In this document: positions 31,414 through 43,324 of the stretch, one piece after another
How the letters are laid out: each line of letters begins with the position of its first letter
Position numbering within the stretch: position 1 is the first letter of the stretch
Source of the DNA: Berghia stephanieae
Taxonomy: Eukaryota > Mollusca > Gastropoda > Nudibranchia > Aeolidiidae
Direction: 5' to 3'
DNA length: 64,000 nt
NCBI GenBank assembly: GCA_034508935.3
Contig: CM067442.1
Location: 92,997,291 to 93,061,290, forward strand
Notes under the pieces: generated by a model
The model's database searches: none
The model's input: only the letters and a program-made list of their open reading frames with translations
What the model was told of the DNA's origin: nothing
Position numbers and translations under genes: made by a program

Positions 31414-32460
31414 AAAACTTTGAATTCTTTTATATTAAATATGCCTTTGTTATCAAGTCTAGCGTAAGCAAATTGACCAATACATAAAAGAGGGACCAAA
31501 GATGTCTCTCATTTTTTTAGCTGTATAATTCAAGTTCTCTTTTTAGGTACGAGGATTTGATAAAAGTAAAAATTAAATTAATTTCCTTTTACCTTTTACT
31601 CATTGCATAAATGACTCAGCAAGTTAAACACTGAGGCTTAAGTTTCTCGCTTAGGGAAAAAACGAGCTGTTAAGTAAGACCCAGGTCCTTTGCCTTATCC
31701 ACTCAGATATCAGTCTTTGGATCTGGCTTTGGTTAAATAGAAAGTTATTCTTGATTATCGAGTCTCACCGAGAACCTACTCAGATTTGCCAACTTAAAAT
31801 GTGTAAAAATCAGTTGGCTCAGGGCCAACTGTATTCAGTTTCACAATTTATTAAATTAATTATTTGCTCTCAGAAGAATATTTGTCACAAAATTTTTCTT
31901 TTCATCAAGTTTTATTGTATTCAGGGTAATTGTGTAACTCAATGGTTTGAGCCAAAGAATTTATGTTTCTATACATTTTTTTACTTTCAGTAGGAAGCAG
32001 GTCTGGTTTCATATGAATTATCTGCCCTTGACGATGATAATTTTAATTTTAACTGATGGCTTAGTGGGTAAAAGGGCACGCTAAAACTCCTGATAGTTGT
32101 GACATAAAACCATCCAAGATACAAGTCATAGTGCCAGCAATTCTTGCTTTTTTTTATTTGAAAGTAGAAAGCCACTTAAGAGGATTGATATGATATAGTT
32201 AAGCCTCCTCAAGAAATTAAGTACTGAAAATCTTGTTTTAGGAGGGGGGGGGGGGGGGGTAGTTATCCTTTGAGGGAGGCCTTTTCTTTTTCTCTATCAG
32301 GTATTTTTCTGCTATTATTTAAATCTTATTAATATTCTCACAGACATTATCAATTTCGGAAATGTATACAAGATAAAAGTTTGGGTAATAAGAAAATATC
32401 CAACAATATTAATATAGTGTTAGATAATAACCAGCAAAAGAAAAGCAACATGGTATGCAA
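31414..32460. other. downstream of the lipid kinase, unassigned
   Basis: AT-rich with a poly(G) run at about 32245-32259. No gene recognised. Confidence 0.4.
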
Positions 32461-32490
32461 CATATATATGTATATATATTATATATATAT

Positions 32491-32577
<87 letters not shown>
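32461..32577. repeat. (TA)n microsatellite
   Basis: About 117 bases of TA with AAT-type phase slips. Confidence 0.95.
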
Positions 32578-32579
<2 letters not shown>

Positions 32580-32800
32580 ACATCCAAAAACAAAAAAAGA
32601 AAAGCTGAGAAGACCTAAGAATTATTTAACTTGTGATTTATTTCATTCGTAATTTTGAAATAGAAGAATGTCCTTATTTTGTTTTTTGTTTTTTAAATAA
32701 AGATTTGCATTCTTTGAATAGTTTATAAAAAAAAATAGATTAGATAGTGTTGAACATTGTCAGTTTCTTTTTCGTAAGTGCCAATTTTCATGAATGAGCA

Positions 32801-32802
<2 letters not shown>

Positions 32803-32843
<41 letters not shown>
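32803..32843. repeat. (TA)n microsatellite
   Basis: About 40 bases of TA. Confidence 0.9.
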
Positions 32844-32845
<2 letters not shown>

Positions 32846-33539
32846 CAATGATTAGTACCTCGATTTCAGCAGTGAAAAAAACTGTTCTTCAAATCATATA
32901 AATTATTCTCTGAATGAATTACAATAGAAACCATTCTGGTTGAGATTGCTTACCTGCATTCAATGGAAGACTTTGTGATTGATGTCGGGCAGAATTTGAG
33001 GGTAGATTACCACTGGAATCCACTTCTCATTCTTTCTTTCGGGAAGTGTTATGTATGTTACTTTCCTTAGGTACCAGTGCTGCACCCTCTGAAATTAAAA
33101 TAACTGCGATTTGTGTTGTGTACAATATTTCGTTGAAAAGGTATTGATATACATACAAGTGTGCAAAATTTTAAAACAATTTTAATTGAATATTGTAAAG
33201 TTTTGATTGCATTACAAAGCTTTTTTTTCTTCTTATTTTGTTCAATTGTTTGATCGTTTATCTATCTGAATTATTGATGTTCATTTTTTCGTCGAGCCAT
33301 AATTTTTATTTTTTAATATTTGAAATAGGCCTATGCTCTTTAACCTTCTTCGCCCTTTTCATTTTAAAATAATTTTAAAAATTACTCTTTTATTTTAGTT
33401 GTCTTTTTACCCATGCATTTTATTTATAATGCATAGCTGTGTTGCTACAATAATATAAATCATTATTTGGTGCTGATATTTGACCTGCAGCACTTATTAT
33501 ACATATATACACATATATAATTTAAATGTAAAAGTAGCC

Positions 33540-33561
33540 TATATATATATATATAATATAT

Positions 33562-33629
<68 letters not shown>
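33540..33629. repeat. (TA)n microsatellite
   Basis: About 90 bases of TA with phase slips. Confidence 0.95.
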
Positions 33630-33632
<3 letters not shown>

Positions 33633-34057
33633 GATAATATGTTCATGTCATTGTGTTTGTGTGACATTTTACTTTTTGAAACACTTTCAATTGCCATACT
33701 GGTTTCACAGATTTATGTCAAATATAATTAATTGTTATCGAAATGGATTCCCATATGAATGATTATAGCCATATTTTAGTTGTGATATGTTGGATTCTTT
33801 AATGGTGAGATTGGATTTAAACCAAAGGAAAACCTAATGTGTTAAAATTCTCTTTCCTTCTCTGATTTCATTTAGACTTATCTACCGTTTACGACATCTA
33901 ATTTTGTTTTTATTCATTGTCACATTTCATTTTGAAATTGACAAATTCAGCTGAAAAATACCCACACTTTATGAGGGTTTTAAAAAAAATCTGTTGATTC
34001 TATGTAAAAGTTTTTTCTTCTTCTCTGAGTTCATGTAAATTGACTGACAGTTTATGT

Positions 34058-34069
34058 CAGTCTATTTCT
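34058..34069. repeat. target-site duplication, left copy
   Basis: CAGTCTATTTCT, identical to 37318-37329 on the other side of the LINE. Confidence 0.8.
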
Positions 34070-37000
34070 CATCATCATCATTGCCTTTTTCACCCTGGGT
34101 CAGGGTATAGGCCACAGACAAACAGTTTCCATCCTTCTCTATCCTGAGCCAACTTTTTTATCTCATTCCAGGTCTTACCACTTCTCTGTATATCAGCTTC
34201 TTTAATTCTTCTCCATGTTCCTCGTGGCCTTCCCTTGATCTTCTGCCCTGAGGGTTCCAGTCCAATACTTTCTTTGTTATAGTTGAGTCATTCTTTCTAA
34301 GCGTGTGTCCAATCCACCTCCATCGTCTTCTTCCTATATCCTCTCCTACTGGTTTCTGCTGTGTTCTTTTCCATACTTCTTCATTTTTTATTCTATCCAT
34401 CCATTTTATTCTGAGTAGCTTACGCATGCACCTGTTTACAAAAATCTGTACCCTCCTTATACATGCCTGTGATGCGTTCCAAGTTTCACATCCATACAGT
34501 AGGACAGACTTCACGTTTGAGTTGAAAAGTCTTAGCTTTAGTTGAAGGGAGATATCTTTAGTTCTCCAAACTCTGTTCAAAGATGTGAATGCAGCCTGTG
34601 CCTTTCCTATTCGTGCTTTCACCTCTGCTTCCGTGCCTCCATCCTTGTCAATTATACTTCCGAGATAGCAGAAAGTGTCTATATCTTCGAGTTCCTGATC
34701 TTTTACTTTGATCTGCTCCCTTTGACGCGTACCTATCCTCAAGACCTTTGACTTTGCAGGGTGTATTCTTAGACCAATTGATTCCGAGAGGCTGTTTATA
34801 ATTGTGGTTTTTGTTTGCATCTGGTCCTGGGTGTGGGACAAAAGAGCCAGATCATCTGCAAAATCCAGATCATCCAACTGTGTCCAGGGGGTCCACTGTA
34901 TCCCATTTCTTCTCCCTTTGGAGGTTTCCTTCATTAGCCAATCAATGGCAAGGATGAACAGGAATGGAGAGAGCAAGCATCCCTGCTTGACACCAGTCTT
35001 AATTTCAAAGCTGTCAGTCAGCTGATCTTCATGTACAACCCTGCAACTTGATCCTTCATACATTTCCTTAATGAGGTTTACTATCTTTTCAGGGAGTCCA
35101 TAATGTGCCAGAATTTTCCACAATGTTGCTCTGTCAATACTGTCGAAAGCCTTCTCGTAATCCAGAAAGTTGACAATAAGAGGAGAGTTCCATTCTATAG
35201 ACTGTTCCACTATGACTCGCAGAGAGGCAATCTGGTCGGTGGTTGAACGGTTTTTCCGAAAACCTGCCTGTTCGTCCCGCAGTTTAGCATCTGTTGCATT
35301 CTTAATTCTCTCTAAAATAATACGGTTGAAAACCTTTCCTGGGATAGAAAGAAGAGTGATGCCTCGATAATTATTACAATTACTGAGGTCCCCTTTCTTT
35401 GGAAGCTTGATAAGATGTCCTTCCTTCCAATCCTTTGGGAATATCCCGTCATTCCAGATTCTCTCAAATAGTGGGTGCAGGGCCTCAGCATTTCTTTCCG
35501 CATCAACTTTTAGAGCCTCCGGTGGAATCTGGTCTGGTCCAGCAGCTTTCCCCCTTTTCATCTTGTTAATGGCACCCACAATCTCTGCTATCGATGGTGG
35601 ATCACAGCTAATTGGTAGCTCATTCCTTGCAGGCAAAATTTCTGGCTGGTTGTCTGGTGGTGGTCTGTTCAGAAGGCAGTTGAAATGTTCCCTCCATCGT
35701 TCAGATTGAGCCTCTTTTCCAAAAATAGTTTTCCCATCTTTGTCTTTGACTGGTACCTCTGGTTTCCCATATTTTCCAGCAAGTGTCTTGGTAGTTTGAT
35801 AAAGGATCCTCATGTGTCCTCCAGTCGCTGCTGCTTCTGCTTTCTCTGCAAGTCTGTTCATGAATGCTTCCTTGTCTTTCTTCACAGATCTTTTGACTTC
35901 CTTAGCTATGGCTCGATACTGCTCTTGTGCATCCAGTCTTGAAGCCCTTGTTCGGCTTGCATTCACTTGTTCCTTCCTTGTTCTCCTCTTTTCAATAAGG
36001 TCCAAGGTGGTTGGACTTATCCATTCTTTATGTTCCGATTTCTTTACCCCCAATACCTCGTGGCAAGTTGTTATGTAAACTTCCTTGATCTTTGCCCAAT
36101 GTGACTCTACATCTATGTCCTCCTCGAGCTCAGTAAGAGGTTGGAATCTATTACTCAATTGTAGTTTGAATTCCTCATTCTTTTCCCCATCAAGTGCATT
36201 CACCTCGAATTTTCTTCTTGTATGTGATCTGGCCCCGTGTTTTCTGAGTCGGAGCTTAAGCTTTGCCAATAGCAGATGGTGGTCTGATCCAACATCTGCC
36301 CTCTCCGTACTGTCACATCTTCCAATGAACGTCTGAATCTACGAGAGATACAAAAATGATCAATCTGATTCTCTGTCACACCATCTGGTGAGACCCAAGT
36401 TGCTTTGTGGATCCTCTTATGGGGGAACACTGATCCTCCAATCACCAAACTGTTGAATGCACAGAAATTTGCAAATCTCTCACCATTATCATTCATTTCT
36501 CCCATGCCATGACGTCCCATGATACCTTCATAGCCTACGTTATCCTGTCCCACTTTTGCATTAGCATCTCCCATCAATATGTTGATGTCTTTCCTTGGCA
36601 ACTTGTCAATGACTTGTTGTAGCAGACCATAAAATGTATCTTTGTCCTCATCTGTTGCATCATTTGTTGGGGCATAGATCTGTACAATGTTCATGCTGAT
36701 CTTCTTACTCCGTGTTGTAAAGGACGCCATGATGATCCTTTCTCCGCATTGTTCCCATCCTCTCAGTGACTTCTGGCAAACTTGCTTAGAATTATTCCTA
36801 CTCCTGTGTATGAATCCCGTCCCCTCTCCCTGAATATAAAATCTTCTCCCCAGACTTGAGGTGTTTCTGTCCGGATTGTATCCAGTGGGTTTCGCTTACT
36901 CCAAGTATATGCAGCCTGTATCTTCTCATCTCAGTCACAACTTGAGAGCTTTTTCCTGCTTCATACATGGTGCGAACGTTCCACGACGCAATTCGAAGCT

Positions 37001-37317
37001 GCTTGTTTGGCGAAGACGTCATCGGGTCAGCAGAGTCCTTTCGGCTTTGTCTGTTGTCCTTCATAAATTCTGTAATTCCAGAAACTCTTCGGTCGCCCAA
37101 GCTAAAAAAAGGATTTGGTTTGTCTGTCTGTGTTTCTGTAACGGTTTGAGTTTAACGGAAAGGGGTGTTAACCCTTTGCCAACCCCCAACCTGGAGGACC
37201 AGGTGACTCAAAGATGGGGGAATCACACACCATTAGTCGCCTTTTACGACACGCTGGCTTGGCGTTGGGCTATTCTTGACCCTCTCAGTTGAGGGACCCC
37301 GGACACCACACGGGAAA
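34070..37317 (-). mobile_element. full-length RTE-like LINE
   Basis: A 3.25-kb non-LTR retrotransposon lying antisense, bounded by a 12-bp target-site duplication. Its 3' end (low coordinates) is a short GATGATGATGAG tail, as RTE-clade elements often have. Its 5' end (near 37317) has a 200-base leader with GTGTCGTAAAAGGCGACTAA before the ATG at 37100. It encodes one protein of about 980 residues (34158-37100), with no separate ORF1, again RTE-like. A target duplication, a complete 5' leader and a 3' tail together indicate a full-length target-primed insertion. From 35461 rightwards this element is part of a tandem duplication. Confidence 0.85.
34158..37100 (-). pseudogene. LINE endonuclease/reverse transcriptase, three one-base slips
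   Basis: Starts MGDRRVSGITEFMKDN. Endonuclease motifs: IASWNVRTMYEAGK, GVSETHW, IVQIYAPTND, ILMGDANAKVG, TENQIDHFCISRR and the final SDHH seen intact in the second copy. Polymerase motifs: KRGKAAGPDQIPPEALK, NYRGITLLSIPGKVFN, QAGFRKNRSTTDQI, FLDYEKAFDSIDR, GVKQGCLLSPFLF, LDFADDLALLSH and YLGSIIDKDGGTE. The C-terminus has LLYGCETWNAS and RRRWRWIGHTLRK. Compared with 39351-40993 this copy lacks one base at three places (near 36300, 36775 and 36800), each in a homopolymer; otherwise the frame is whole. Proteins of this type are often mislabelled craniofacial development protein 2 in automated annotation. Confidence 0.85.
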
Positions 37318-37329
37318 CAGTCTATTTCT
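37318..37329. repeat. target-site duplication, right copy
   Basis: CAGTCTATTTCT; partner of 34058-34069. A further copy at about 41209-41220 comes from the tandem duplication. Confidence 0.8.
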
Positions 37330-37849
37330 ATCAATCTGCATTTGTTTTAAAGGCAAGTTATGAAAATTTGTTTAAATCTTTGGCCAAAGTGGATTTCTTT
37401 TTATCATCTGTTGCCATCATCAGTTAATTTGTTCTGCTGTCTTTTTCTCTCGCCCAACGCGAGATGATGTAATATTTTTTATATTCATGCTGACTTTCAC
37501 GATTCATAAGAGATATTATCATAATGCTAGTCACTGATTGAAATGCTGAATAATGAGGACAGTTTAATTAATTTTTTTTCTTTTGTTTTTAAATCATTAA
37601 ATTATTTAGATATTCAAATGGTTCAAATTTTGTTTCCTCCAACAATGTATATTGAATAAAACTAGAATTCAAAATTTGACACGGGTGTTTAAAAAAATAA
37701 TGTAATTACTCCTTGTCTTTTTCTTTTACAAAACGAAGTCACTTGTTTTTGAAGTTTTAATTATTTGAACTTCTATAGCTATGAGATTAAAGATATAGGC
37801 TCTACCTGACAAGCAGTCGTAAGTACAAAATCAGTGAAAGAGAGTCCCA

Positions 37850-38030
37850 GCATGTTGTAGATGATGTATTTTGACTTGTACGACAATGACTCAGCTGGTT
37901 TTATTTAGGTAAAGCAACTTACTCAGGATTGAAAGTTGTGATTTTAAATCCCCCAGTAGGAATGATTTATTATTTACTCAGCCCACTAGGATTGTAAAGG
38001 CTTTGTCTGGTTACAAAGCAAATCAAGTTA
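37850..38030 (+). mobile_element. possible tRNA-derived SINE
   Basis: GACTCAGCTGGTTTTATTTA and GGTAAAGC resemble an A-box arm, and TGATTTTAAATCCCCC a degenerate B box. Repeated at about 41745-41925 by the tandem duplication. Weak call. Confidence 0.3.
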
Positions 38031-38039
38031 CAAGGTAAT

Positions 38040-38720
38040 AATGAGATAATTGAGTTGATAAATAAAACCATTAAATCAAGAAACGAATAAAGAAATAAAT
38101 AAATTAATTAATCAAAAGATATATTAATAAAGAAAACATTAGGGAACTGTCGTTAAACTTAAATACATCTTTTTGATTTAATAATTATGTTTACAATAAT
38201 TATATAATTACTATATTTTTAGTTTGGCCTTAATATTGGTTACTGTTTGTATTTGTTGAAACAATGCATGGCTACAGAACTATAATAACATTTAATATTT
38301 TATCTCTTATATATTTAGTATGTTTTCATTCTGTTCCTTGTGTGTATAGTCTGAGACTGAGAAAGTAAATTATGTGTTTTTTACCAATAAGACAATACTG
38401 CTTTTATCGCTCACTTTATTTCACTCACACTATGGATCATTTAATGCCTACATTACAATGAAACTATTGTAGATAAAACAACGTAAGTGACCGTTGTCTA
38501 TTTGTAAAAACAACTTTTAACTCAATATGATGGAATTTTAGAACTAGGTCTTAGATCAAAATCATCCTCCCTTTTCCATTGACACATTTTACAAATCATC
38601 ACCTTTTTCTGTCTTGGACTGCATCATTTTTAGATTTTAGTAAAGGAGATGAAGAGAATGAACGATTTTCAATAAAGCTGCCATTGCCATAGAATCACAA
38701 TGAATGTGGTCATCAATGGA
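38040..38720. other. unassigned AT-rich flank within duplication unit 1
   Basis: No gene or repeat end recognised. The second copy is at about 41930-42620. Confidence 0.4.
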
Positions 38721-38729
38721 AATCTTTCC

Positions 38730-38750
38730 TCCCCCCCCCCCCCCCCCCCC
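38730..38750. repeat. poly(C) run
   Basis: About 21 C; 16-17 C in the second unit at 42627-42643. Similarity between the duplicated units drops sharply after this run. Confidence 0.9.
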
Positions 38751-39340
38751 TCACATACACATTTTGACTACGACAATGTCCACGTGCGAATTTGGCTTTT
38801 TTTGTGTCTACTGTACATTTTTAAAAAATGAAACAATTTTTTATTCTCTCAGCGACTCTGATCACCATAAAACCATAAAACCAACCATGTTGCAGCAGTA
38901 GTGGGTATTATCTCGATCCATGCTTATTTTACTAGTTAAGTGATCTTTTTATTGAGATTTTTTTTTATCACCTAGAAGATTGGCTGCGTTTTTACTATGA
39001 ATTGTAATCGGCCGAAGATGGTACCCTTACATGGTGAATTCCATGTCTCCTTGGTTTAACACTAATACGCAGGCAGTAATGGTTTGGATTCTGATTTAGA
39101 TTTTAGTTTATAAATTTAGAAAATATGCATCATCTTGACTTAAAAAAAATTTCAAAGACAACATATGAATCTACAAGAATTTATCAATACAAATAACTTA
39201 TTTTAAAGAGATGGAACCCAGACTAATTATGATTTGAATTAGTATTGTATTTATGTTAAGGCACATATTCCTGTCATGTTTAAACATAATATCAGACCTG
39301 CACACATATTAGATATGTAATAGAGAACAAAAGTGTGATG

Positions 39341-40993
39341 TCAAAAAATTCTCTCAAATAGTGGGTGCAGGGCCTCAGCATTTCTTTCCGCATCAACTTT
39401 TAGAGCCTCCGGTGGAATCTGGTCTGGTCCAGCAGCTTTCCCCCTTTTCATCTTGTTAATGGCACCCACAATCTCTGCTATCGATGGTGGATCACAGCTA
39501 ATTGGTAGCTCATTCCTTGCAGGCAAAATTTCTGGCTGGTTGTCTGGTGGTGGTCTGTTCAGAAGGCAGTTGAAATGTTCCCTCCATCGTTCAGATTGAG
39601 CCTCTTTTCCAAAAATAGTTTTCCCATCTTTGTCTTTGACTGGTACCTCTGGTTTCCCATATTTTCCAGCAAGTGTCTTGGTAGTTTGATAAAGGATCCT
39701 CATGTGTCCTCCAGTCGCTGCTGCTTCTGCTTTCTCTGCAAGTCTGTTCATGAATGCTTCCTTGTCTTTCTTCACAGATCTTTTGACTTCCTTAGCTATG
39801 GCTCGATACTGCTCTTGTGCATCCAGTCTTGAAGCCCTTGTTCGGCTTGCATTCACTTGTTCCTTCCTTGTTCTCCTCTTTTCAATAAGGTCCAAGGTGG
39901 TTGGACTTATCCATTCTTTATGTTCCGATTTCTTTACCCCCAATACCTCGTGGCAAGTTGTTATGTAAACTTCCTTGATCTTTGCCCAATGTGACTCTAC
40001 ATCTATGTCCTCCTCGAGCTCAGTAAGAGGTTGGAATCTATTACTCAATTGTAGTTTGAATTCCTCATTCTTTTCCCCATCAAGTGCATTCACCTCGAAT
40101 TTTCTTCTTGTATGTGATCTGGCCCCGTGTTTTCTGAGTCGGAGCTTAAGCTTTGCCAATAGCAGATGGTGGTCTGATCCAACATCTGCCCCTCTCCGTA
40201 CTGTCACATCTTCCAATGAACGTCTGAATCTACGAGAGATACAAAAATGATCAATCTGATTCTCTGTCACACCATCTGGTGAGACCCAAGTTGCTTTGTG
40301 GATCCTCTTATGGGGGAACACTGATCCTCCAATCACCAAACTGTTGAATGCACAGAAATTTGCAAATCTCTCACCATTATCATTCATTTCTCCCATGCCA
40401 TGACGTCCCATGATACCTTCATAGCCTACGTTATCCTGTCCCACTTTTGCATTAGCATCTCCCATCAATATGTTGATGTCTTTCCTTGGCAACTTGTCAA
40501 TGACTTGTTGTAGCAGACCATAAAATGTATCTTTGTCCTCATCTGTTGCATCATTTGTTGGGGCATAGATCTGTACAATGTTCATGCTGATCTTCTTACT
40601 CCGTGTTGTAAAGGACGCCATGATGATCCTTTCTCCGCATTGTTCCCATCCTCTCAGTGACTTCTGGGCAAACTTGCTTAGAATTATTCCTACTCCCTGT
40701 GTATGAATCCCGTCCCCTCTCCCTGAATATAAAATCTTCTCCCCAGACTTGAGGTGTTTCTGTCCGGATTGTATCCAGTGGGTTTCGCTTACTCCAAGTA
40801 TATGCAGCCTGTATCTTCTCATCTCAGTCACAACTTGAGAGCTTTTTCCTGCTTCATACATGGTGCGAACGTTCCACGACGCAATTCGAAGCTGCTTGTT
40901 TGGCGAAGACGTCATCGGGTCAGCAGAGTCCTTTCGGCTTTGTCTGTTGTCCTTCATAAATTCTGTAATTCCAGAAACTCTTCGGTCGCCCAA
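39341..40993 (-). CDS. LINE endonuclease plus RT start, uninterrupted copy cut by duplication
   Basis: 550-residue open frame from MGDRRVSGITEF to the RT motif GPDQIPPEALK and ALHPLFERI, then the duplication junction. The endonuclease domain is intact: ASWNVRT, SETHW, YAPTND, GDANAKVG, IDHFCIS and VGSDHHLLLAKL. It lacks palm, thumb and C-terminus, so it cannot encode an active element. The missing end is the 3' end, the opposite of normal LINE truncation, which shows that the copy arose by DNA duplication. Confidence 0.85.
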   Translation of the reverse strand: MGDRRVSGITEFMKDNRQSRKDSADPMTSSPNKQLRIASWNVRTMYEAGKSSQVVTEMRRYRLHILGVSETHWIQSGQKHLKSGEKILYSGRGDGIHTQGVGIILSKFAQKSLRGWEQCGERIIMASFTTRSKKISMNIVQIYAPTNDATDEDKDTFYGLLQQVIDKLPRKDINILMGDANAKVGQDNVGYEGIMGRHGMGEMNDNGERFANFCAFNSLVIGGSVFPHKRIHKATWVSPDGVTENQIDHFCISRRFRRSLEDVTVRRGADVGSDHHLLLAKLKLRLRKHGARSHTRRKFEVNALDGEKNEEFKLQLSNRFQPLTELEEDIDVESHWAKIKEVYITTCHEVLGVKKSEHKEWISPTTLDLIEKRRTRKEQVNASRTRASRLDAQEQYRAIAKEVKRSVKKDKEAFMNRLAEKAEAAATGGHMRILYQTTKTLAGKYGKPEVPVKDKDGKTIFGKEAQSERWREHFNCLLNRPPPDNQPEILPARNELPISCDPPSIAEIVGAINKMKRGKAAGPDQIPPEALKVDAERNAEALHPLFERIF

Positions 40994-43219
40994 GCTAAAA
41001 AAAGGATTTGGTTTGTCTGTCTGTGTTTCTGTAACGGTTTGAGTTTAACGGAAAGGGGTGTTAACCCTTTGCCAACCCCCAACCTGGAGGACCAGGTGAC
41101 TCAAAGATGGGGGAATCACACACCATTAGTCGCCTTTTACGACACGCTGGCTTGGCGTTGGGCTATTCTTGACCCTCTCAGTTGAGGGACCCCGGACACC
41201 ACACGGGAACAGTCTATTTCTATCAATCTGCATTTGTTTTAAAGGCAAGTTATGAAAATTTGTTTAAATCTTTGGCCAAAGTGGATTTCTTTTTATCATC
41301 TGTTGCCATCATCAGTTAATTTGTTCTGCTGTCTTTTTCTCTCGCCCAACGCGAGATGATGTAATATTTTTTATATTCATGCTGACTTTCACGATTCATA
41401 AGAGATATTATCATAATGCTAGTCACTGATTGAAATGCTGAATAATGAGGACAGTTTAATTAATTTTTTTTCTTTTGTTTTTAAATCATTAAATTATTTA
41501 GATATTCAAATGGTTCAAATTTTGTTTCCTCCAACAATGTATATTGAATAAAACTAGAATTCAAAATTTGACACGGGTGTTTAAAAAAATAATGTAATTA
41601 CTCCTTGTCTTTTTCTTTTACAAAACGAAGTCACTTGTTTTTGAAGTTTTAATTATTTGAACTTCTATAGCTATGAGATTAAAGATATAGGCTCTACCTG
41701 ACAAGCAGTCGTAAGTACAAAATCAGTGAAAGAGAGTCCCAGCATGTTGTAGATGATGTATTTTGACTTGTACGACAATGACTCAGCTGGTTTTATTTAG
41801 GTAAAGCAACTTACTCAGGGATTGAAAGTTGTGATTTTAAATCCCCCAGTAGGAATGATTTATTATTTACTCAGCCCACTAGGATTGTAAAGGCTTTGTC
41901 TGGTTACAAAGCAAATCAAGTTACAAGGTAATAATGAGATAATTGAGTTGATAAATAAAACCATTAAATCAAGAAACGAATAAAGAAATAAATAAATTAA
42001 TTAATCAAAAGATATATTAATAAAGAAAACATTAGGGAACTGTCGTTAAACTTAAAATACATCTTTTGATTTAATAATTATGTTTACAATAATTATATAA
42101 TTACTATATTTTTAGTTTGGCCTTAAATATTGGTTACTGTTTGTATTTGTTGAAACAATGCATGGCTACAGAACTATAATAACATTTAATATTTTATCTC
42201 TTATATATTTAGTATGTTTTCATTCTGTTCCTTGTGTGTATAGTCTGAGACTGAGAAAGTAAATTATGTGTTTTTTACCAATAAGACAATACTGCTTTTA
42301 TCGCTCACTTTATTTCACTCACACTATGGATCATTTAATGCCTACATTACAATGAAACTATTGTAGATAAAACAACGTAAGTGACCGTTGTCTATTTGTA
42401 AAAACAACTTTTAACTCAATATGATTGGAATTTTAGAACTAGGTCTTAGATCAAAATCATCCTCCCTTTTCCATTGACACATTTTACAAATCATCACCTT
42501 TTTCTGTCTTGGACTGCATCATTTTTAGATTTTAGTAAAGGAGATGAAGAGAATGAACGATTTTCAATAAAGCTGCCATTGCCATAGAATCACAATGAAT
42601 GTGGTCATCAATGGAATCTTTCCTCCCCCCCCCCCCCCCCCCTCACATACACATTTTTGACTACGACAATGTCCACTGCGATTTTGCTTTTTTTGTGCTA
42701 CTGGTAATTTTTAAAAATGAAACATTTTTTATTCTCTCAGCGACCACCATAAACCATAAAACCAACAATGTTGCAGCAGTAGTGGTATTTCTCGATCCAT
42801 GCTTATTTTACTAGTTAAGTGATCTTTTTATGGATTTTTTTTTATCACCTAGAAGTTTGGCTGCGTTTTACTATTGAATTGTATCGCCGAAGATGTACAC
42901 TTACATGGTGAATTCCATGTTTCCTTGTTAACACTAATCGCAGTAATGGTTTGGATTTCTTGATTTTAGATTTTATTTATAAATTTAGAAATATGCATCA
43001 TCTTTGACTTTAAAAAATATTTCAAAGAAAACATATGATCAACAAGATTTTATCAATACAAATACTTATTTTAAAGAGATGGAACTCCAGTCTTAATGAT
43101 GGTTGATTAGTATTGTATTTATGTTAAGGCACATTTTCCTGTCATGTTTCAACATAATATTCAGACCTGCCACACATATTTGATATGTAATAGAGAACAA
43201 AAGTGTGATGTCAAAAAAT
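39351..43219. repeat. tandem duplication unit 2 (3.87 kb)
   Basis: Second copy of 35458-39350. It begins inside the LINE and ends at TGATGTCAAAAAAT. Differences in its first 3.2 kb are a handful of one-base homopolymer changes; the last 600 bases (42640-43219) have many small indels. Confidence 0.9.
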
Positions 43220-43324
43220 GTTTCCAATCTCATTGGAAGTGTAAAACAACTCCTCTGGAGGACTGGATACACACCTTGTATAATTGATCTTCTGGTTTCA
43301 CTGTGATGGCATCTTATTTTCCTG

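Larger units (their letters stand above)
35458..39350. repeat. tandem duplication unit 1 (3.89 kb)
   Basis: Contains the 5' 1.86 kb of the LINE plus 2.0 kb of flank and is repeated at 39351-43219. The join at 39348-39351 has only ATT in common with both sides. Identity is near complete up to about 38720, where a poly(C) run occurs, then falls. Confidence 0.9.

Noticed and set aside
35407-36336. Plus-strand frames of 83-100 residues across the LINE
   Set aside because: Antisense shadows of the endonuclease/RT ORF, repeated identically in the duplicated unit.
34158-37100. Host craniofacial development protein 2
   Set aside because: The reading is an endonuclease/reverse transcriptase with FADD and LINE ends, not a host gene.
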